Part shown: positions 51,112 through 62,128 of the stretch, piece by piece
Position numbering within the stretch: position 1 is the first letter of the stretch
Layout of the letters: every line of letters begins with the position of its first letter
Assembly (NCBI RefSeq): GCF_014218705.1
Contig: NZ_JABBJF010000002.1
Span: 186,001-250,000 of the forward strand
Source: Kluyvera sichuanensis
GTDB lineage: Bacteria; Pseudomonadota; Gammaproteobacteria; Enterobacterales; Enterobacteriaceae
Length of the DNA: 64,000 nucleotides
Direction: 5' to 3'
The notes under the pieces: generated by a model
What the model saw: the letters and a program-made list of their open reading frames with translations, nothing else
Told to the model about the DNA's origin: nothing
Database searches by the model: none
Program-made: the position numbers and the translations under genes

Positions 51112-52344
51112 CTACCGGCCTGCGTCAATCTCCCAACCGTGTCGTTGTTCATTAAAGAGTTTTTCGGCAACCGTACCGAGCGTCACCCGCGTCGCCCCCT
51201 GCCAGCGCGCAAAATCGTTAATCGCCAGCCTCAGTCCCTTTTCAAGCTGCTGACTAACGCGTACGCCCGCTTCCAGGTACAGGGCAAAAATCTCCAGCAC
51301 ACCGTCAGCACGATGCATTTTGCTGTCCATGCGCCCGACGATCTCCCCGCGATGCAGCAACGGCAACACAAAATAGCCGTACTGGCGTTTCGGTGCCGGC
51401 GTGTAGCACTCAAGACGGTAGGAGAAATTGAAGAACTGCTCTGCGCGTTTGCGATCCCATACCACGGGATCAAATGGTGAAAGCACCGCGCTGTGCGTGG
51501 CATTGAGCTTACCTTCGAGCGCTCGCGTCAACTCAGGCAACAAACTATGGTGAACCCACATCTCGCCAAGCTGGTCGACGTTGACCGGAATCACCAGCTG
51601 CCGTTCCTGCCACCCGGCCAGCAGTGCGGCTAAGTCTGGTCGACGCAGGCGATAATAGTCCGCCAGCCATTCGGGGCGAAAAATACCCAGGCTACGGGCG
51701 CTGTTTTCAAGCATCACGGCTTCAGCCTGCGGTTGCGGCAGCGCCTGTTTTTTATCATCCCAGTGTGGCATAACCCGTTCGGTCAGGTCGTAGACGCGCT
51801 GGAAGTTACGCCGCGCAATAACCATCACCTCCCCGGCGGTAAACAGCCCTTCGAGATGGCGCTTGTGCGGTTTCCATTCCCACCATCCGCTCTGCCCTTT
51901 ACGCGGATGGGTAAAATCGGCCGAGCGAACCGGACCGTTTTCAGCAATATGGGATTTCAGGGCGGCGATGTCATCGGCATGTTCGTCCATCCAGCTTTGA
52001 TGATACTTCCACCCCATATTATGCGGTGACAGCATACGGTGACGAACCAGCGGGAAGTCGCTACGTGGCAGGAAGCAGGCTTCGTGCGCCCAGTACTCCA
52101 TCAGCTCGCCGCGAGACAGTGCGTCATCAAGCCAGGCCGATGGGTAAGCACCAAGGCGGCTGAACAGCACCAAATAAGGACTGCGCGCCACCACGTTGAT
52201 GGTGTCTATCTGCAACAGGGACATTTGTCGGATGGCAGGAAGAATATCGCCCGCTTTAGGCTGACGGCGCGGGCGGGTTAGCAGCCCCTGCGCCGCAAGG
52301 TGAAGATGGCGCGCGGCACGAAGGCTAAGGTGAATTTCAGACAT
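51112..52344 (-). CDS. ycaQ: interstrand-crosslink DNA glycosylase YcaQ
   Basis: A 410-residue protein of the HTH_42/AlkZ family made of winged-helix units. The catalytic QxD motif is Gln45-Ile-Asp47 in MSLLQIDTINVVAR. E. coli YcaQ removes N7-alkylated purines and unhooks interstrand crosslinks. Length equals E. coli. It lies 51 bases upstream of ycaR on the same strand. Confidence 0.94.
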   Translation of the reverse strand: MSEIHLSLRAARHLHLAAQGLLTRPRRQPKAGDILPAIRQMSLLQIDTINVVARSPYLVLFSRLGAYPSAWLDDALSRGELMEYWAHEACFLPRSDFPLVRHRMLSPHNMGWKYHQSWMDEHADDIAALKSHIAENGPVRSADFTHPRKGQSGWWEWKPHKRHLEGLFTAGEVMVIARRNFQRVYDLTERVMPHWDDKKQALPQPQAEAVMLENSARSLGIFRPEWLADYYRLRRPDLAALLAGWQERQLVIPVNVDQLGEMWVHHSLLPELTRALEGKLNATHSAVLSPFDPVVWDRKRAEQFFNFSYRLECYTPAPKRQYGYFVLPLLHRGEIVGRMDSKMHRADGVLEIFALYLEAGVRVSQQLEKGLRLAINDFARWQGATRVTLGTVAEKLFNEQRHGWEIDAGR

Positions 52345-52374
52345 GCGGGCTCCCAGACGATCGCCCGCCGCCGT

Positions 52375-53355
52375 TTAGCGTCGAGCGAGGGTAATCAGTT
52401 CCTGAAGCAGCGTCTGCGCGCGGTCGCCGGAAAGTACGGCATCGACCGGCAGATACCACCAGTTTTCCTGCGCAAAGTGGCGGCATTTGACCGCGTCTTT
52501 TTCCGTCATAATAAGCGTTTGTCCCGGCTCAACCAGCGCCTGAACATCTGCTTCGGTTAGCGCCTGGTGATCCGCTAACGCAACCGTACTGACCGGATTC
52601 ACACCACAGGCGTTCAGCGTGGCAAAAAAGCGTGGAGGGTGGCCGATACCGGCCATCGCCACCGCATTTTGCAGATTCGACACGGGCTGGCGTTCGCCGG
52701 TCAGCAGATTAATGGCATCACCGGGCTGCAGCGTCATCGGAATTTCACCCGACTGCGCGTTGCCACCGTTGACGATACGGGCATCTACCGTTTCCAGTCT
52801 TGACGCCCGCTCGCGCATCGGCCCTGCGGGCAGCCACCAGCCATTACCAAAGCGACGCACGCCGTCGATAACCACAATCTCTTTATCACGAGCCAGCCGA
52901 TAGTGTTGCAGACCATCATCGGTGACAATCAGTTGCAGGTCATGAGCCGCCAGCAGCGCTTTCACCGCATCGACTCTTACCGGAGAGACCGCCACGGGCG
53001 CGCCGGTGCGCTGGAAAATCAGCACGGGTTCATCACCCGCCTGCGCCGTGGTGGTTTCAGCGGTTAATAGCAGCGGATAATGCTCCGCTTTACCGCCGTA
53101 GCCACGCGACACCACGCCAACGCGAATGCCCTGACGCTGAAGTTGCTCCACCAGCCAGATAACCACCGGCGTTTTACCGTTGCCGCCCGCCGTGAGGTTC
53201 CCCACCACAACCACCGGGCACGGCGCACGCCAGGATTTCTTAATGCCTAGCTGGTAGCACAGGCGAATGATGCCGCTCACCAGGCCATATAGCCAGGAGA
53301 GCGGCAGCAGTAAACGCCAAAGCGGTGATTCGCCCGACCAGATTTTCGCTATCAT
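52375..53355 (-). CDS. lpxK: tetraacyldisaccharide 4'-kinase LpxK
   Basis: A 326-residue P-loop membrane-associated kinase that phosphorylates the 4' position of the lipid A precursor. There is an N-terminal membrane helix near 12-35 and Walker A in [13 protein letters not shown] (51-63). Other marks are SRGYGG and [11 protein letters not shown]. Its start overlaps the msbA stop by four bases, so lipid A synthesis and export are coupled. Confidence 0.97.
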   Translation of the reverse strand: MIAKIWSGESPLWRLLLPLSWLYGLVSGIIRLCYQLGIKKSWRAPCPVVVVGNLTAGGNGKTPVVIWLVEQLQRQGIRVGVVSRGYGGKAEHYPLLLTAETTTAQAGDEPVLIFQRTGAPVAVSPVRVDAVKALLAAHDLQLIVTDDGLQHYRLARDKEIVVIDGVRRFGNGWWLPAGPMRERASRLETVDARIVNGGNAQSGEIPMTLQPGDAINLLTGERQPVSNLQNAVAMAGIGHPPRFFATLNACGVNPVSTVALADHQALTEADVQALVEPGQTLIMTEKDAVKCRHFAQENWWYLPVDAVLSGDRAQTLLQELITLARR

Positions 53356-55100
53356 TCGCCAAACTGCATTTTGTGCAGTTGCGCGTAGACGCCACGATGT
53401 GCCAACAGGTCTGTATGGCTTCCGCGTTCCACGATCTGACCATCTTCAACCACGATAATCTCGTCGGCTTGCTCAATGGTCGACAGGCGGTGGGCGATAA
53501 CCAGCGACGTGCGGTTTTTCTGCAGTTCGTCGAGGGCCGCCTGAATTGCACGTTCGGATTCGGTATCCAGCGCCGAGGTTGCTTCATCGAGGATCAGGAT
53601 AGGGCTATTGCGCAACAGCGCGCGCGCAATGGCGATACGCTGGCGCTGGCCGCCGGAAAGCAGCACGCCGTTTTCGCCAATAATCGTATCCAGACCGTTA
53701 TCCATCTTATTGATAAAGTCCATCGCATAGGCCATACGAGCGGCTTCTTCAATCTGCTCACGGCTGAACTCGTCGGTTCGAGCATAGGCAATATTGTTCG
53801 CCACCGTATCATTGAACAGGTGCACGTTCTGCGATACCAGCGCAACCTGATTACGCAACGAAGTCAGCTTGTATTCACGCAGGTCGTGACCATCGAGCAG
53901 GATTTCACCTTCATCAATGTCGTAGAAACGGGTCAACAGGCTGGCAATGGTCGATTTACCCGAACCTGAACGCCCTACCAGAGCGACTGTTTTTCCTTCC
54001 GGAATAGCCAGATTGATATTTTTCAACGCCGGAGTTTCACGACCAGGATAGGTGAAAGTCACATTGCGGAATTCAACGTTGCCTTTCGCACGTTCAACGT
54101 CCAGCTTGCCTTCGTCTTTTTCCTGCTCGCTATCAAGGATAGAGAACAGCGTCTGACAGGCCGCCATCCCACGCTGGAACTGCGCGTTGACGTTGGTTAA
54201 CGACTTCAGCGGGCGCATCAGCGCAATCATGGAAGAGAAGACCACGGTGATGGTACCGGCCGTCAGGGTTTCCATCACGCTCGGGAAGCTCGCCGCGTAC
54301 AGTACGAACGCCAGCGCCAACGAAGCAATCAACTGAATAATCGGGTCAGAGATAGAGGATGCAGAGACCAGCTTCATGCCCTGCAAACGCATTTTGTTGC
54401 TGACCTTATCAAAGCGGTTGGTTTCCACTTGCTGGCCGCCGAACATCAGCACTTCTTTATGCCCTTTCAGCATCTGTTCAGCGCTGGTGGTCACCTGCCC
54501 CATCGTGTTCTGCATGTTTTTGCTGATGCTACGGAAACGCTTAGAGACAACGCGAATAGCGATCGAAACGATAGGTGCCAGAACGATAAGAATAATCGAC
54601 AGCTGCCAGCTGTAATAAAACATCATAATGAACAGGCCAATAATCGACGCCCCTTCACGCACTACGGTAATCAGCGCGTTCGATGAAGAGGAAGCCACCT
54701 GCTCAGAATCATAGGTAATACGCGACAGCAGGGTACCGGTCGACTGTTTATCGAAGAAAGAGACCGGCATTCCCATCATATGACCGAATAACCGGCGACG
54801 CATGGTCATCACGACCTTGCCGGAAACCCAGGAGATACAGTAACTCGAGATGTAGCTTGTGATACCGCGCAGGATCATCAAACCAACAACGACCAGCGGC
54901 ATCCACAGCAGCACCGAGCGATCCGTTTTACCAAAACCATCATCCAGTAACGGTTTAAGAAGCGATAGCATGAAGGTATCGCTGGCTGCGTTAAGGATTA
55001 ACGCAACGCCCGCCACGAATAGCCCTGCTTTGTACGGCGCAATAGTCGGCCAGAGTCGGCGGAAGGTCTGCCACGTGGAGAGATCTTTGTCGTTCTGCAT
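53352..55100 (-). CDS. msbA: lipid A ABC flippase MsbA
   Basis: A 582-residue half transporter, equal in length to E. coli MsbA. The N-terminal six-helix membrane domain runs to about residue 325. The ATPase domain has Walker [10 protein letters not shown] (near 376-384), signature [14 protein letters not shown], Walker [13 protein letters not shown] and the H-loop IAHRLST. It flips core-lipid A across the inner membrane. It lies 36 bases after comEC and directly before lpxK. Confidence 0.98.
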   Translation of the reverse strand: MQNDKDLSTWQTFRRLWPTIAPYKAGLFVAGVALILNAASDTFMLSLLKPLLDDGFGKTDRSVLLWMPLVVVGLMILRGITSYISSYCISWVSGKVVMTMRRRLFGHMMGMPVSFFDKQSTGTLLSRITYDSEQVASSSSNALITVVREGASIIGLFIMMFYYSWQLSIILIVLAPIVSIAIRVVSKRFRSISKNMQNTMGQVTTSAEQMLKGHKEVLMFGGQQVETNRFDKVSNKMRLQGMKLVSASSISDPIIQLIASLALAFVLYAASFPSVMETLTAGTITVVFSSMIALMRPLKSLTNVNAQFQRGMAACQTLFSILDSEQEKDEGKLDVERAKGNVEFRNVTFTYPGRETPALKNINLAIPEGKTVALVGRSGSGKSTIASLLTRFYDIDEGEILLDGHDLREYKLTSLRNQVALVSQNVHLFNDTVANNIAYARTDEFSREQIEEAARMAYAMDFINKMDNGLDTIIGENGVLLSGGQRQRIAIARALLRNSPILILDEATSALDTESERAIQAALDELQKNRTSLVIAHRLSTIEQADEIIVVEDGQIVERGSHTDLLAHRGVYAQLHKMQFGE

Positions 55101-55136
55101 TCAAAAAACCAGCTTGTGTTGAAATAGCCGCATATT

Positions 55137-57398
55137 CTACCCGTTATCGCGAGTCTCGCCAAACCACTGATGATACCAACGAGGTAAAAGTTGATCTCGT
55201 AAGCCTTCAATACGCCAGCCATTCGTACTGAATGTCACGGTTATCTGCCCCTGATGCGGGGTATCAAACCAGGCATACTGACGCTGGAGATAGCGAGCCC
55301 TCACTTTTGCAGAAGGCAGTCGCCACGCGTTATAGCGGGATGCGGAAGCCAGAGCGGCAGCGCCGCCCACCCGTTGAATCAGTGCCATACCCGAGGAGGT
55401 CGAGCTGCCATGATGTGGAACCTGAATAATTGTAGACGCAAAAGACTGCCAGAAACGGCTAATCATGGCCATTTCTGCCGATAATTCAATATCTCCCGTC
55501 AGCAGAATGCTGTTCTTCCCATCATCTACCCTAACCACACACGACCCGTTGTTACCTTTTGAGGGCTGCCCCGGCAGCGGCCAGAGCGCCTGAAAGGTGA
55601 GTCCCTGCCACTGCCAGCGCTCGCCGCGAGCGCAGAGTTGATGACCCGCCCACCCCAACGGACTTTTTATCCACGCCTGCGGCCAGGCTTTTTGCAGCGA
55701 CAACAATCCGCCTCGGTGATCCAGATGATCGTGGCTGAGAATGATTCCCTGCGGTGTGAGTTGATGCCAGCGTAGCCAGGGAATAATCAACTGCTCACCG
55801 CTATCGCCCTCCGGCCATGCCAGGCCAGTATCATAGAGTAACGCTTTATCCCCCCGAGAAATAACCATCGCCAGCCCTTGTCCTACGTCCAGCATGATGA
55901 CCTTCCAGCGATCTGGCGGCGTTTTTCGCCAGATGGGAAAAGAGAGCAGCACGCACAGTGAGAGTACTAAAGCGGGATACCGAAGCCAGCCGTGTAGCCG
56001 CCACAATGCTAATGCCATCCACGGCAGCAGAGAAACACCTAACCATGCGCTTCCGATATTCCACCACCCCGCAGGCAGCAAGCGCAGGTAGCCAAACACC
56101 GCCGACATGACTCCATTGCCAGCGTGCCATGCTGCCATTTCCACCGTTATTGGCCCGCATAGGTGCATCAGCATGGCAAACAGAATCAGCGGGACCGCCA
56201 TAAACGTCACCACTGGAACCGCAATCAGGTTTGCAAAAAGCGACGTCATGCTGACGCCATGAAATAACAGGATCTGCAGCGGAGCTAACAGCAACATAAG
56301 CCCCAGTTGCAGATGGATAAGACCCACCAGCGGACGCAGTATGCGCGGATAGCCTTCCGTTGGCAGCGGAGCCCACTGGTACCAGAAGATGAGCGTGGCG
56401 ACGGCAAATGCCGACAGCCATAGGCTCTCGGAAAGCACCGCTAGCGGGTCGATAAACACAATTGCCGCCAGACAGCAAAGCCATACCTCCCACCCCATCC
56501 AGCGTCGACCACTCAGGCGTAAGGCGCACCAGATCAGCGCCGCCACAACGGTTCGTAGCGCTGGAGGCTGCATTCCTGTCAGCCACGCATAGGCAAACCC
56601 GCTCGCCAGCGAGATGATTAACGGCAATCGCCAGTTGATAAGCCAGCCGGGCAGGAAAAACTGGATACCGCGGATGAGCAGCCAGCCAAGCGATGCGCCC
56701 AGCGCGATATGCAGCCCGGAAATCGCCATAAGGTGTGATGTTCCGGTCTCCTGCATGAGCGTTTTGATCTCCGGCGATACCGACAGCCGCTCGCCCATAC
56801 CCAGCGCTAGCATCACCTCCCGCCAACGAAAACCATCCAGCGTCGTTTGCAGCGACGCAAGGTACCGAGCGCGCAGGCTACAGCGGTTATCCAGTATCTG
56901 CGCCGTCACCATACGGCCGGTTAACGGGCGGTGTTGCGATAAGGCGTAGCGCTGGGCGTCAAATCCACCGTCGTTAAGCTGCCCATGCACCGCCCGGGCG
57001 CGAATCGTCATGCGCCAGCGCTGCCCCACGCAGGGCTGTTGCGGCAAATAGTTGCCATACAGTGTAATCAGAGGGCTGGGAAACAGGCGCTTCCCGTCCA
57101 GGTGCGTTATCTTTCCCTGATGCGTGGTTTGCCCATCGCTCTGCGTCAGGACAATCTCAACCTGACGGTTTTTTCCTGGGATAACCTCAGCGGGCCATTG
57201 CACCTGCCATGCCGACAGCACCCCCCAACAAAATATTAGGCCGGTGATGCTTGCAGATTTTCCTGACGGTACACACAGGCCTAATGCTATCAACGCCGCG
57301 ATAGCGAAATAGACGACATTAAGAGAGGGTAAATCTGGCAGTACGGTCAGCGGCAAAATGCCAGCTAACGTGCAGCAAGCAAGCCCAGGTAAACGCAT
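55137..57398 (-). CDS. ycaI: ComEC/Rec2 family DNA-uptake channel protein
   Basis: A 753-residue inner membrane protein, equal in size to E. coli YcaI. An N-terminal periplasmic OB-like region is followed by the Competence domain with many helices (MAISGLHIALGASL) and a C-terminal metallo-beta-lactamase-like domain (LSHDHLDHRGG, LLTGDIE, QVPHHGSSTS). The family moves single-stranded DNA into the cell. The start MRLPGLACCTLAG is preceded by AAGGAGGTG; an upstream ATG lacks such a site. It could be a Sxy/CRP-S target. Confidence 0.93.
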   Translation of the reverse strand: MRLPGLACCTLAGILPLTVLPDLPSLNVVYFAIAALIALGLCVPSGKSASITGLIFCWGVLSAWQVQWPAEVIPGKNRQVEIVLTQSDGQTTHQGKITHLDGKRLFPSPLITLYGNYLPQQPCVGQRWRMTIRARAVHGQLNDGGFDAQRYALSQHRPLTGRMVTAQILDNRCSLRARYLASLQTTLDGFRWREVMLALGMGERLSVSPEIKTLMQETGTSHLMAISGLHIALGASLGWLLIRGIQFFLPGWLINWRLPLIISLASGFAYAWLTGMQPPALRTVVAALIWCALRLSGRRWMGWEVWLCCLAAIVFIDPLAVLSESLWLSAFAVATLIFWYQWAPLPTEGYPRILRPLVGLIHLQLGLMLLLAPLQILLFHGVSMTSLFANLIAVPVVTFMAVPLILFAMLMHLCGPITVEMAAWHAGNGVMSAVFGYLRLLPAGWWNIGSAWLGVSLLPWMALALWRLHGWLRYPALVLSLCVLLSFPIWRKTPPDRWKVIMLDVGQGLAMVISRGDKALLYDTGLAWPEGDSGEQLIIPWLRWHQLTPQGIILSHDHLDHRGGLLSLQKAWPQAWIKSPLGWAGHQLCARGERWQWQGLTFQALWPLPGQPSKGNNGSCVVRVDDGKNSILLTGDIELSAEMAMISRFWQSFASTIIQVPHHGSSTSSGMALIQRVGGAAALASASRYNAWRLPSAKVRARYLQRQYAWFDTPHQGQITVTFSTNGWRIEGLRDQLLPRWYHQWFGETRDNG

Positions 57399-57562
57399 CA
57401 ACACCTCCTTGTTTCCGGGAGTGTCGCGCGTGCAGATAGTCCTGTCTTGCCGCAATTATTCCCATTGCGAAGCGGATTCCGAAGAAGATTCGGGACGTGC
57501 AGAAATAACAATGAAAATGCGGGAGGGGTTCCAGATAGCAGCCCAGGGCCGAACCGCAGACA

Positions 57563-57590
57563 TGAAAAAAGCACCCGTAGGTGCTTTTCT
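57563..57590 (-). terminator. rho-independent terminator after ihfB
   Basis: On the minus strand AAAGCACC, loop TACG, GGTGCTTTTTTC, about 37 bases past the ihfB stop. The 160 bases between it and comEC show no gene. Confidence 0.9.
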
Positions 57591-57625
57591 CTCAACCAAG
57601 TTTATCGCCAGACGGCGGAAGAAAC

Positions 57626-57910
57626 TCAATCGTAAATATTGGCGCGATCGCGCAGTTCTTTACCCGGCTTAAAGTGCGGCACGTACTTGCCTTCCAGTTC
57701 CACTTTGTCGCCAGTCTTCGGGTTACGCCCGGTACGTGGTGCTCTGTAGTGCAGAGAGAAGCTGCCGAAACCGCGGATTTCAATGCGCTCACCCTGTGCC
57801 AGGGTAGAAGCCATATGCTCCAGCATCTCTTTCACCGCATCTTCCACTGCCTTAGCAGGGATATGGGATTGCTGGCTGGCAAGTCTTTCAATCAATTCTG
57901 ACTTGGTCAT
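57626..57910 (-). CDS. ihfB: integration host factor subunit beta
   Basis: A 94-residue HU/IHF-family protein, equal in length to E. coli IhfB. It pairs with IhfA to bend DNA sharply. The DNA-binding arm motif [23 protein letters not shown] with the intercalating Pro in RNPKTG is present. It lies downstream of rpsA on the same strand, separated by a hairpin. Confidence 0.98.
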   Translation of the reverse strand: MTKSELIERLASQQSHIPAKAVEDAVKEMLEHMASTLAQGERIEIRGFGSFSLHYRAPRTGRNPKTGDKVELEGKYVPHFKPGKELRDRANIYD

Positions 57911-57958
57911 GATTCCTCCGGTTTCCTTTCAAGGAAAATTAGCTAACAGCTTATTAAA

Positions 57959-57983
57959 CAAGGGCGGCCGTAGCCGCCCTTTG
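57959..57983 (-). terminator. hairpin between rpsA and ihfB
   Basis: AAGGGCGGC, loop CGTA, GCCGCCCTT; on the minus strand the T tract after it is weak (TTGTTT). It probably ends part of the rpsA transcripts. Confidence 0.65.
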
Positions 57984-58062
57984 TGCTAGATTACAGGCCG
58001 AAACCTGCAATCTGTCAAGTAAACTCATCACATTTCAGGTTGTTAAACCCGAATGCGTAAGA

Positions 58063-59736
58063 TTACTCGCCTTTAGCTGCTTTGAATGCTTCAGCCATTG
58101 CGTTGGAGAAATTGCCTTCTTCCTGTTTGTTGTTAACAGTAGCGATTGCATCTTTCTCGTCAGCTTCGTCTTTAGCACGTACGGACAGGCTAATTGCGCG
58201 GTTTTTACGATCAACACCGGTGAATTTAGCTTCAACGTCGTCGCCAACGCTCAGAACCAGAGTTGCATCTTCAACGCGGTCACGGGATGCTTCAGAAGCA
58301 CGCAGGTAACCTTCAACGCCGTCGGCCAGTTCTACGGTTGCGCCTTTAGCGTCAACTGCAGTGACTTTACCGTTAACGATAGCGCCTTTCTTGTTCAGAG
58401 CAACCCAGTTGTTGAACGGATCTTCTGCGAGCTGTTTAACGCCCAGGGAGATACGTTCACGTTCTGCGTCAACCTGCAGAACAACTGCAGCGATTTCGTC
58501 GCCTTTTTTGTATTCACGAACTGCTTCTTCGCCTGCAACGTTCCAGGAGATGTCAGACAGGTGAACCAGGCCGTCGATGCCGCCGTCCAGGCCGATGAAG
58601 ATACCGAAGTCAGTGATAGACTTGATTTTACCTTCAACACGGTCGCCCTTGTTGTGGGTTTCCGCGAACTGCTGCCATGGGTTGTTTTTGCACTGCTTCA
58701 GACCCAGGGAGATACGACGACGTTCTTCGTCGATATCCAGAACCATAACTTCCACTACATCACCAACGTTAACAACTTTGGATGGGTGGATGTTTTTGTT
58801 GGTCCAATCCATTTCGGAAACGTGAACCAGGCCTTCAACGCCTTCTTCGATTTCAACGAAGCAGCCGTAGTCGGTCAGGTTGGTCACGCGACCAGTCAGT
58901 TTGGTACCTTCTGGATAACGCTTAGCGATAGCTACCCATGGATCTTCGCCCAGCTGTTTCAGGCCCAGAGAAACACGAGTACGCTCGCGGTCGAACTTCA
59001 GCACTTTAACAGTGATTTCGTCGCCAACGTTTACGATTTCGCTTGGGTGCTTAACGCGTTTCCAAGCCATATCGGTGATGTGCAGCAGGCCGTCAACGCC
59101 GCCCAGATCAACGAATGCACCGTAGTCAGTGAGGTTCTTAACGATACCTTTAACTTCCATGCCTTCCTGCAGGTTTTCCAGCAGCTGATCGCGCTCTGCG
59201 CTGTTTTCGGATTCGATAACGGCACGACGAGAAACAACAACGTTGTTACGCTTCTGGTCCAGCTTGATTACTTTGAACTCAAGCTCTTTGCCTTCCAGGT
59301 GCAGAGTATCACGCACTGGACGAACGTCTACCAGGGAACCTGGCAGGAACGCACGAATACCGTTCAGCTCAACAGTGAAGCCACCTTTAACTTTGCCGTT
59401 GATAACACCAACTACAGTTTCAGCTTCTTCGTAAGCTTTTTCCAGCGTGATCCAAGCTTCGTGACGTTTAGCTTTCTCACGGGACAGCAGGGTTTCACCG
59501 AAGCCGTCTTCTACTGCATCCAGAGCAACGTCAACTTCGTCACCAACCTGGATTTCCAGCTCGCCCTGGGCGTTTTTGAACTGCTCTGCCGGAATGGCAG
59601 ACTCAGATTTCAGACCGGCGTCAACCAGTACGATATCTTTGTCGATAGCAACAACAACACCACGAACGATGGAACCCGGGCGGGTTTCGATTTCTTTTAA
59701 GGATTCTTCAAACAGTTGAGCAAAAGATTCAGTCAT
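58063..59736 (-). CDS. rpsA: 30S ribosomal protein S1
   Basis: A 557-residue protein with six S1 RNA-binding domains, the same length as E. coli S1. The first two bind the ribosome ([16 protein letters not shown] start), and domains 3-6 show repeats of [37 protein letters not shown] and [19 protein letters not shown]. It unfolds mRNA for initiation and represses its own translation. Codon use is strongly biased. It is 112 bases downstream of cmk. Confidence 0.98.
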   Translation of the reverse strand: MTESFAQLFEESLKEIETRPGSIVRGVVVAIDKDIVLVDAGLKSESAIPAEQFKNAQGELEIQVGDEVDVALDAVEDGFGETLLSREKAKRHEAWITLEKAYEEAETVVGVINGKVKGGFTVELNGIRAFLPGSLVDVRPVRDTLHLEGKELEFKVIKLDQKRNNVVVSRRAVIESENSAERDQLLENLQEGMEVKGIVKNLTDYGAFVDLGGVDGLLHITDMAWKRVKHPSEIVNVGDEITVKVLKFDRERTRVSLGLKQLGEDPWVAIAKRYPEGTKLTGRVTNLTDYGCFVEIEEGVEGLVHVSEMDWTNKNIHPSKVVNVGDVVEVMVLDIDEERRRISLGLKQCKNNPWQQFAETHNKGDRVEGKIKSITDFGIFIGLDGGIDGLVHLSDISWNVAGEEAVREYKKGDEIAAVVLQVDAERERISLGVKQLAEDPFNNWVALNKKGAIVNGKVTAVDAKGATVELADGVEGYLRASEASRDRVEDATLVLSVGDDVEAKFTGVDRKNRAISLSVRAKDEADEKDAIATVNNKQEEGNFSNAMAEAFKAAKGE

Positions 59737-59848
59737 GTTTAATCTTCAGGTTAATATTAACGTCCACCTGACACCATGTCGGATGGGGTTGTTTCACATA
59801 CCCGCTGTCAATCCATTGCAACGGGGGTACTGCAAATTCGGTCGCGTT

Positions 59849-60532
59849 TTACGCGAGTGCCAGTTTCTGGCGCGCATAGTCTAACGCTTTTTCAATTACT
59901 TGCTCAATGCTTAAGGTGGTGGAATCCAACACTAAAGCATCGGCGGCAGGAACCAGTGGCGCAACAGCACGATTACGATCGCGGTCGTCACGCTCCTTTA
60001 TCTCTGCCAAAAGGCGCTCAAAGTTAACACTAAAGCCCTTTTCCTGCAACTGTAGCATGCGGCGGTGCGCACGTTCTTCCGATGAGGCATCAAGGAAAAT
60101 TTTCACCGGCGCATCCGGGAACACCACGGTGCCCATATCACGACCATCGGCAATCAGCCCAGGAGCTTCGCGGAAGCCGCGCTGACGGCGCAAAAGTGCT
60201 TCGCGCACGCGTGGGAATGCCGCCACCTGGGATGCCGCATTGGCCACTTCCTGAGTGCGAATTTCACCGCTGACGTCTTCGCCTTCCAGAATAACTTCCA
60301 GCGTGCCGTCCGTAGAGACGAAGCGTACGTCCAGATGCACGGCCAGCGGCACTAACGCGTCTTCTGATGCCACATCCACATGGTGGTGCAGCGCGGCTAA
60401 AGCGAGCACGCGATAGATTGCACCTGAGTCCAGCAAATGCCATTGCAATGCTTCTGCCATTGCTTTGCACAGCGTGCCTTTACCCGCGCCGCTTGGGCCG
60501 TCAATGGTAATTACCGGGGCAATTGCCGTCAT
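59849..60532 (-). CDS. cmk: cytidylate kinase
   Basis: A 227-residue CMP/dCMP kinase. The P-loop GPSGAGKGT is at 12-20, the NMP-binding segment [16 protein letters not shown] near 36, and the lid RDDRDRNR. The start at 60532 ([13 protein letters not shown]) gives the E. coli length. It heads the cmk-rpsA unit; in E. coli some rpsA promoters lie inside cmk. The K-12 gene ycaL, between aroA and cmk, is absent; the 241 bases there hold only a terminator. Confidence 0.97.
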   Translation of the reverse strand: MTAIAPVITIDGPSGAGKGTLCKAMAEALQWHLLDSGAIYRVLALAALHHHVDVASEDALVPLAVHLDVRFVSTDGTLEVILEGEDVSGEIRTQEVANAASQVAAFPRVREALLRRQRGFREAPGLIADGRDMGTVVFPDAPVKIFLDASSEERAHRRMLQLQEKGFSVNFERLLAEIKERDDRDRNRAVAPLVPAADALVLDSTTLSIEQVIEKALDYARQKLALA

Positions 60533-60730
60533 CTCTTTCTCCTTAATGAAAGGCATATACAACGTAAACGCCGCGCATTATACGCATCTCTGGGCCGGAC
60601 GGTTACCTTTGTCTGCGAATTCCAGAATTAGCCCCATGAAGTACAGGAGAATAGATAAGTATAGAGGGCTGGCGTCGAGGGAGGTTTAAAACTGACACGG
60701 ATTTACTTTTCGTCCTCAGAGATGAACGAA

Positions 60731-60752
60731 AACGCCGGCATTTCACCGGCGT
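60731..60752 (-). terminator. terminator after aroA
   Basis: AACGCCGG, loop, CCGGCGTT; on the minus strand it is followed by TTCG and then A/T-rich bases, 22 bases past the aroA stop. Confidence 0.75.
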
Positions 60753-60773
60753 TTATACAGACAAAACTAACTA

Positions 60774-62057
60774 TCACGCTAACGTACTGATACGCGCCAG
60801 CTGTTCGAAATAGTCCGGGAAAGTTTTCGCCGTGCATTTCGGGTCAAGAATGGTGACCGGCGTATCCGACAGCGCCACCAGCGAGAAGCACATCGCCATA
60901 CGGTGATCGTTGTAGGTGCCAATCTCGGCAAAATTCAGCGCTGCCGGTGGCGTAACGCGAATGTAGTCTTCGCCCTCTTCCACTTCCGCGCCCACTTTAC
61001 GCAGTTCGGTCGCCATCGCGAACAGGCGGTCAGTCTCTTTTACGCGCCAGTTGTAGATATTGCGCAGCGTGGTTGTGCCTTTCGCAAACAGCGCTGCCGT
61101 CGCGATAGTCATCGCCGCATCAGGAATATGGTTCATGTCCATATCGATAGCGTTCAACTCGCCGCGGGTACAGGCAATAAAGTCGTCGCCCCAGGTAATG
61201 GTTGCGCCCATTTTTTCCAGCACGTCAGCAAAGCGAATATCACCCTGCACGCTATAGCGGCCAATCCCCGTCACCTTGACGGTGCCGCCTTTAATGGCGC
61301 CAGCGGCAAGGAAATAGGAAGCGGACGAAGCATCGCCCTCAACCAGATACTGGCCCGGAGAGACGTACTGCTGGCCACCACGCACGATAAAGCGCTGGTA
61401 GTTCTGGTTTTCCACTTCAACACCAAACGTTTTCATCAAGTGCAGTGTGATGTCGATATACGGTTTGGATACCAGGTCACCTTTAATGGTGATGGTCGTA
61501 TCCTGTGGCGCCAGCGGTGCCGTCATCAGCAGCGCGGTCAGGAACTGGCTGGAGACGCTGCCATCGACCTCGACGCTCCCGCCGTTAAAACCGCCCTTCA
61601 GGCGCAGCGGTGGATAGTTTTCTTGCTCCAGATATTCAATCTGCGCGCCGCCCTGACGCAGAGCGTCGACCAGGTGACCAATCGGGCGCTCTTTCATGCG
61701 CGGTTCGCCGGTCAGGACGATGTTATTGGTGCCAAGGCACAGCGCTGCCGCCAGCGGACGCATTGCGGTACCGGCGTTGCCCAGGAACAGTTCCAGCTCG
61801 CTCGAGGCCTGTAACGGGCCTGCATTACCGGTCACTTCACAGCGGGTGCGGTCATCAGACAGGGTGTATTGAATTCCCAGCGCCTTCAACGCGTTCAGCA
61901 TGTGGCGGACATCATCGCTGTCCAGCAGGTTAGTCAGAACGGTCGTGCCGCGCGCTAAAGCCGCCAGCAGCAAAGCGCGGTTAGACACGCTTTTAGAACC
62001 AGGCAGGTTAATCGTGCCATCGACGCGCGCGATAGGTTGTAACGTCAGGGATTCCAT
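60774..62057 (-). CDS. aroA: 3-phosphoshikimate 1-carboxyvinyltransferase (EPSP synthase)
   Basis: A 427-residue class I EPSP synthase of the shikimate pathway, joining shikimate-3-phosphate and PEP. Lys22 ([16 protein letters not shown]) and the PEP-site loop [10 protein letters not shown] (92-101) have the wild-type Gly96, Thr97 and Pro101, so it is expected to be glyphosate-sensitive. The start at 62057 gives the E. coli length; an ATG three codons upstream is possible. It is the second gene of serC-aroA. Confidence 0.98.
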   Translation of the reverse strand: MESLTLQPIARVDGTINLPGSKSVSNRALLLAALARGTTVLTNLLDSDDVRHMLNALKALGIQYTLSDDRTRCEVTGNAGPLQASSELELFLGNAGTAMRPLAAALCLGTNNIVLTGEPRMKERPIGHLVDALRQGGAQIEYLEQENYPPLRLKGGFNGGSVEVDGSVSSQFLTALLMTAPLAPQDTTITIKGDLVSKPYIDITLHLMKTFGVEVENQNYQRFIVRGGQQYVSPGQYLVEGDASSASYFLAAGAIKGGTVKVTGIGRYSVQGDIRFADVLEKMGATITWGDDFIACTRGELNAIDMDMNHIPDAAMTIATAALFAKGTTTLRNIYNWRVKETDRLFAMATELRKVGAEVEEGEDYIRVTPPAALNFAEIGTYNDHRMAMCFSLVALSDTPVTILDPKCTAKTFPDYFEQLARISTLA

Positions 62058-62083
62058 GAAACTCAACTCTCAAAAACAGAAGT

Positions 62084-62109
62084 AAAAACCCCACGGGCAG
62101 ACCGTGGGG
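62084..62109 (-). terminator. attenuator-like hairpin between serC and aroA
   Basis: On the minus strand CCCCACGG, loop TCTGC, CCGTGGGG is followed by TTTTTA. It has the full form of an intrinsic terminator yet sits inside the 71-base gap of the operon, before the aroA ribosome site. It probably lowers aroA expression relative to serC. Confidence 0.8.
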
Positions 62110-62128
62110 ATGAATAAAAAAAGCCAGA

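Noticed and set aside
58561-59700. 379-codon open frame antisense to rpsA
   Set aside because: Long antisense frames are common opposite strongly codon-biased genes such as rpsA. The translation is low in complexity and resembles no known protein.
60903-61814. 303-codon open frame antisense to aroA
   Set aside because: It lies wholly within aroA with no promoter or ribosome site of note; a shadow frame.
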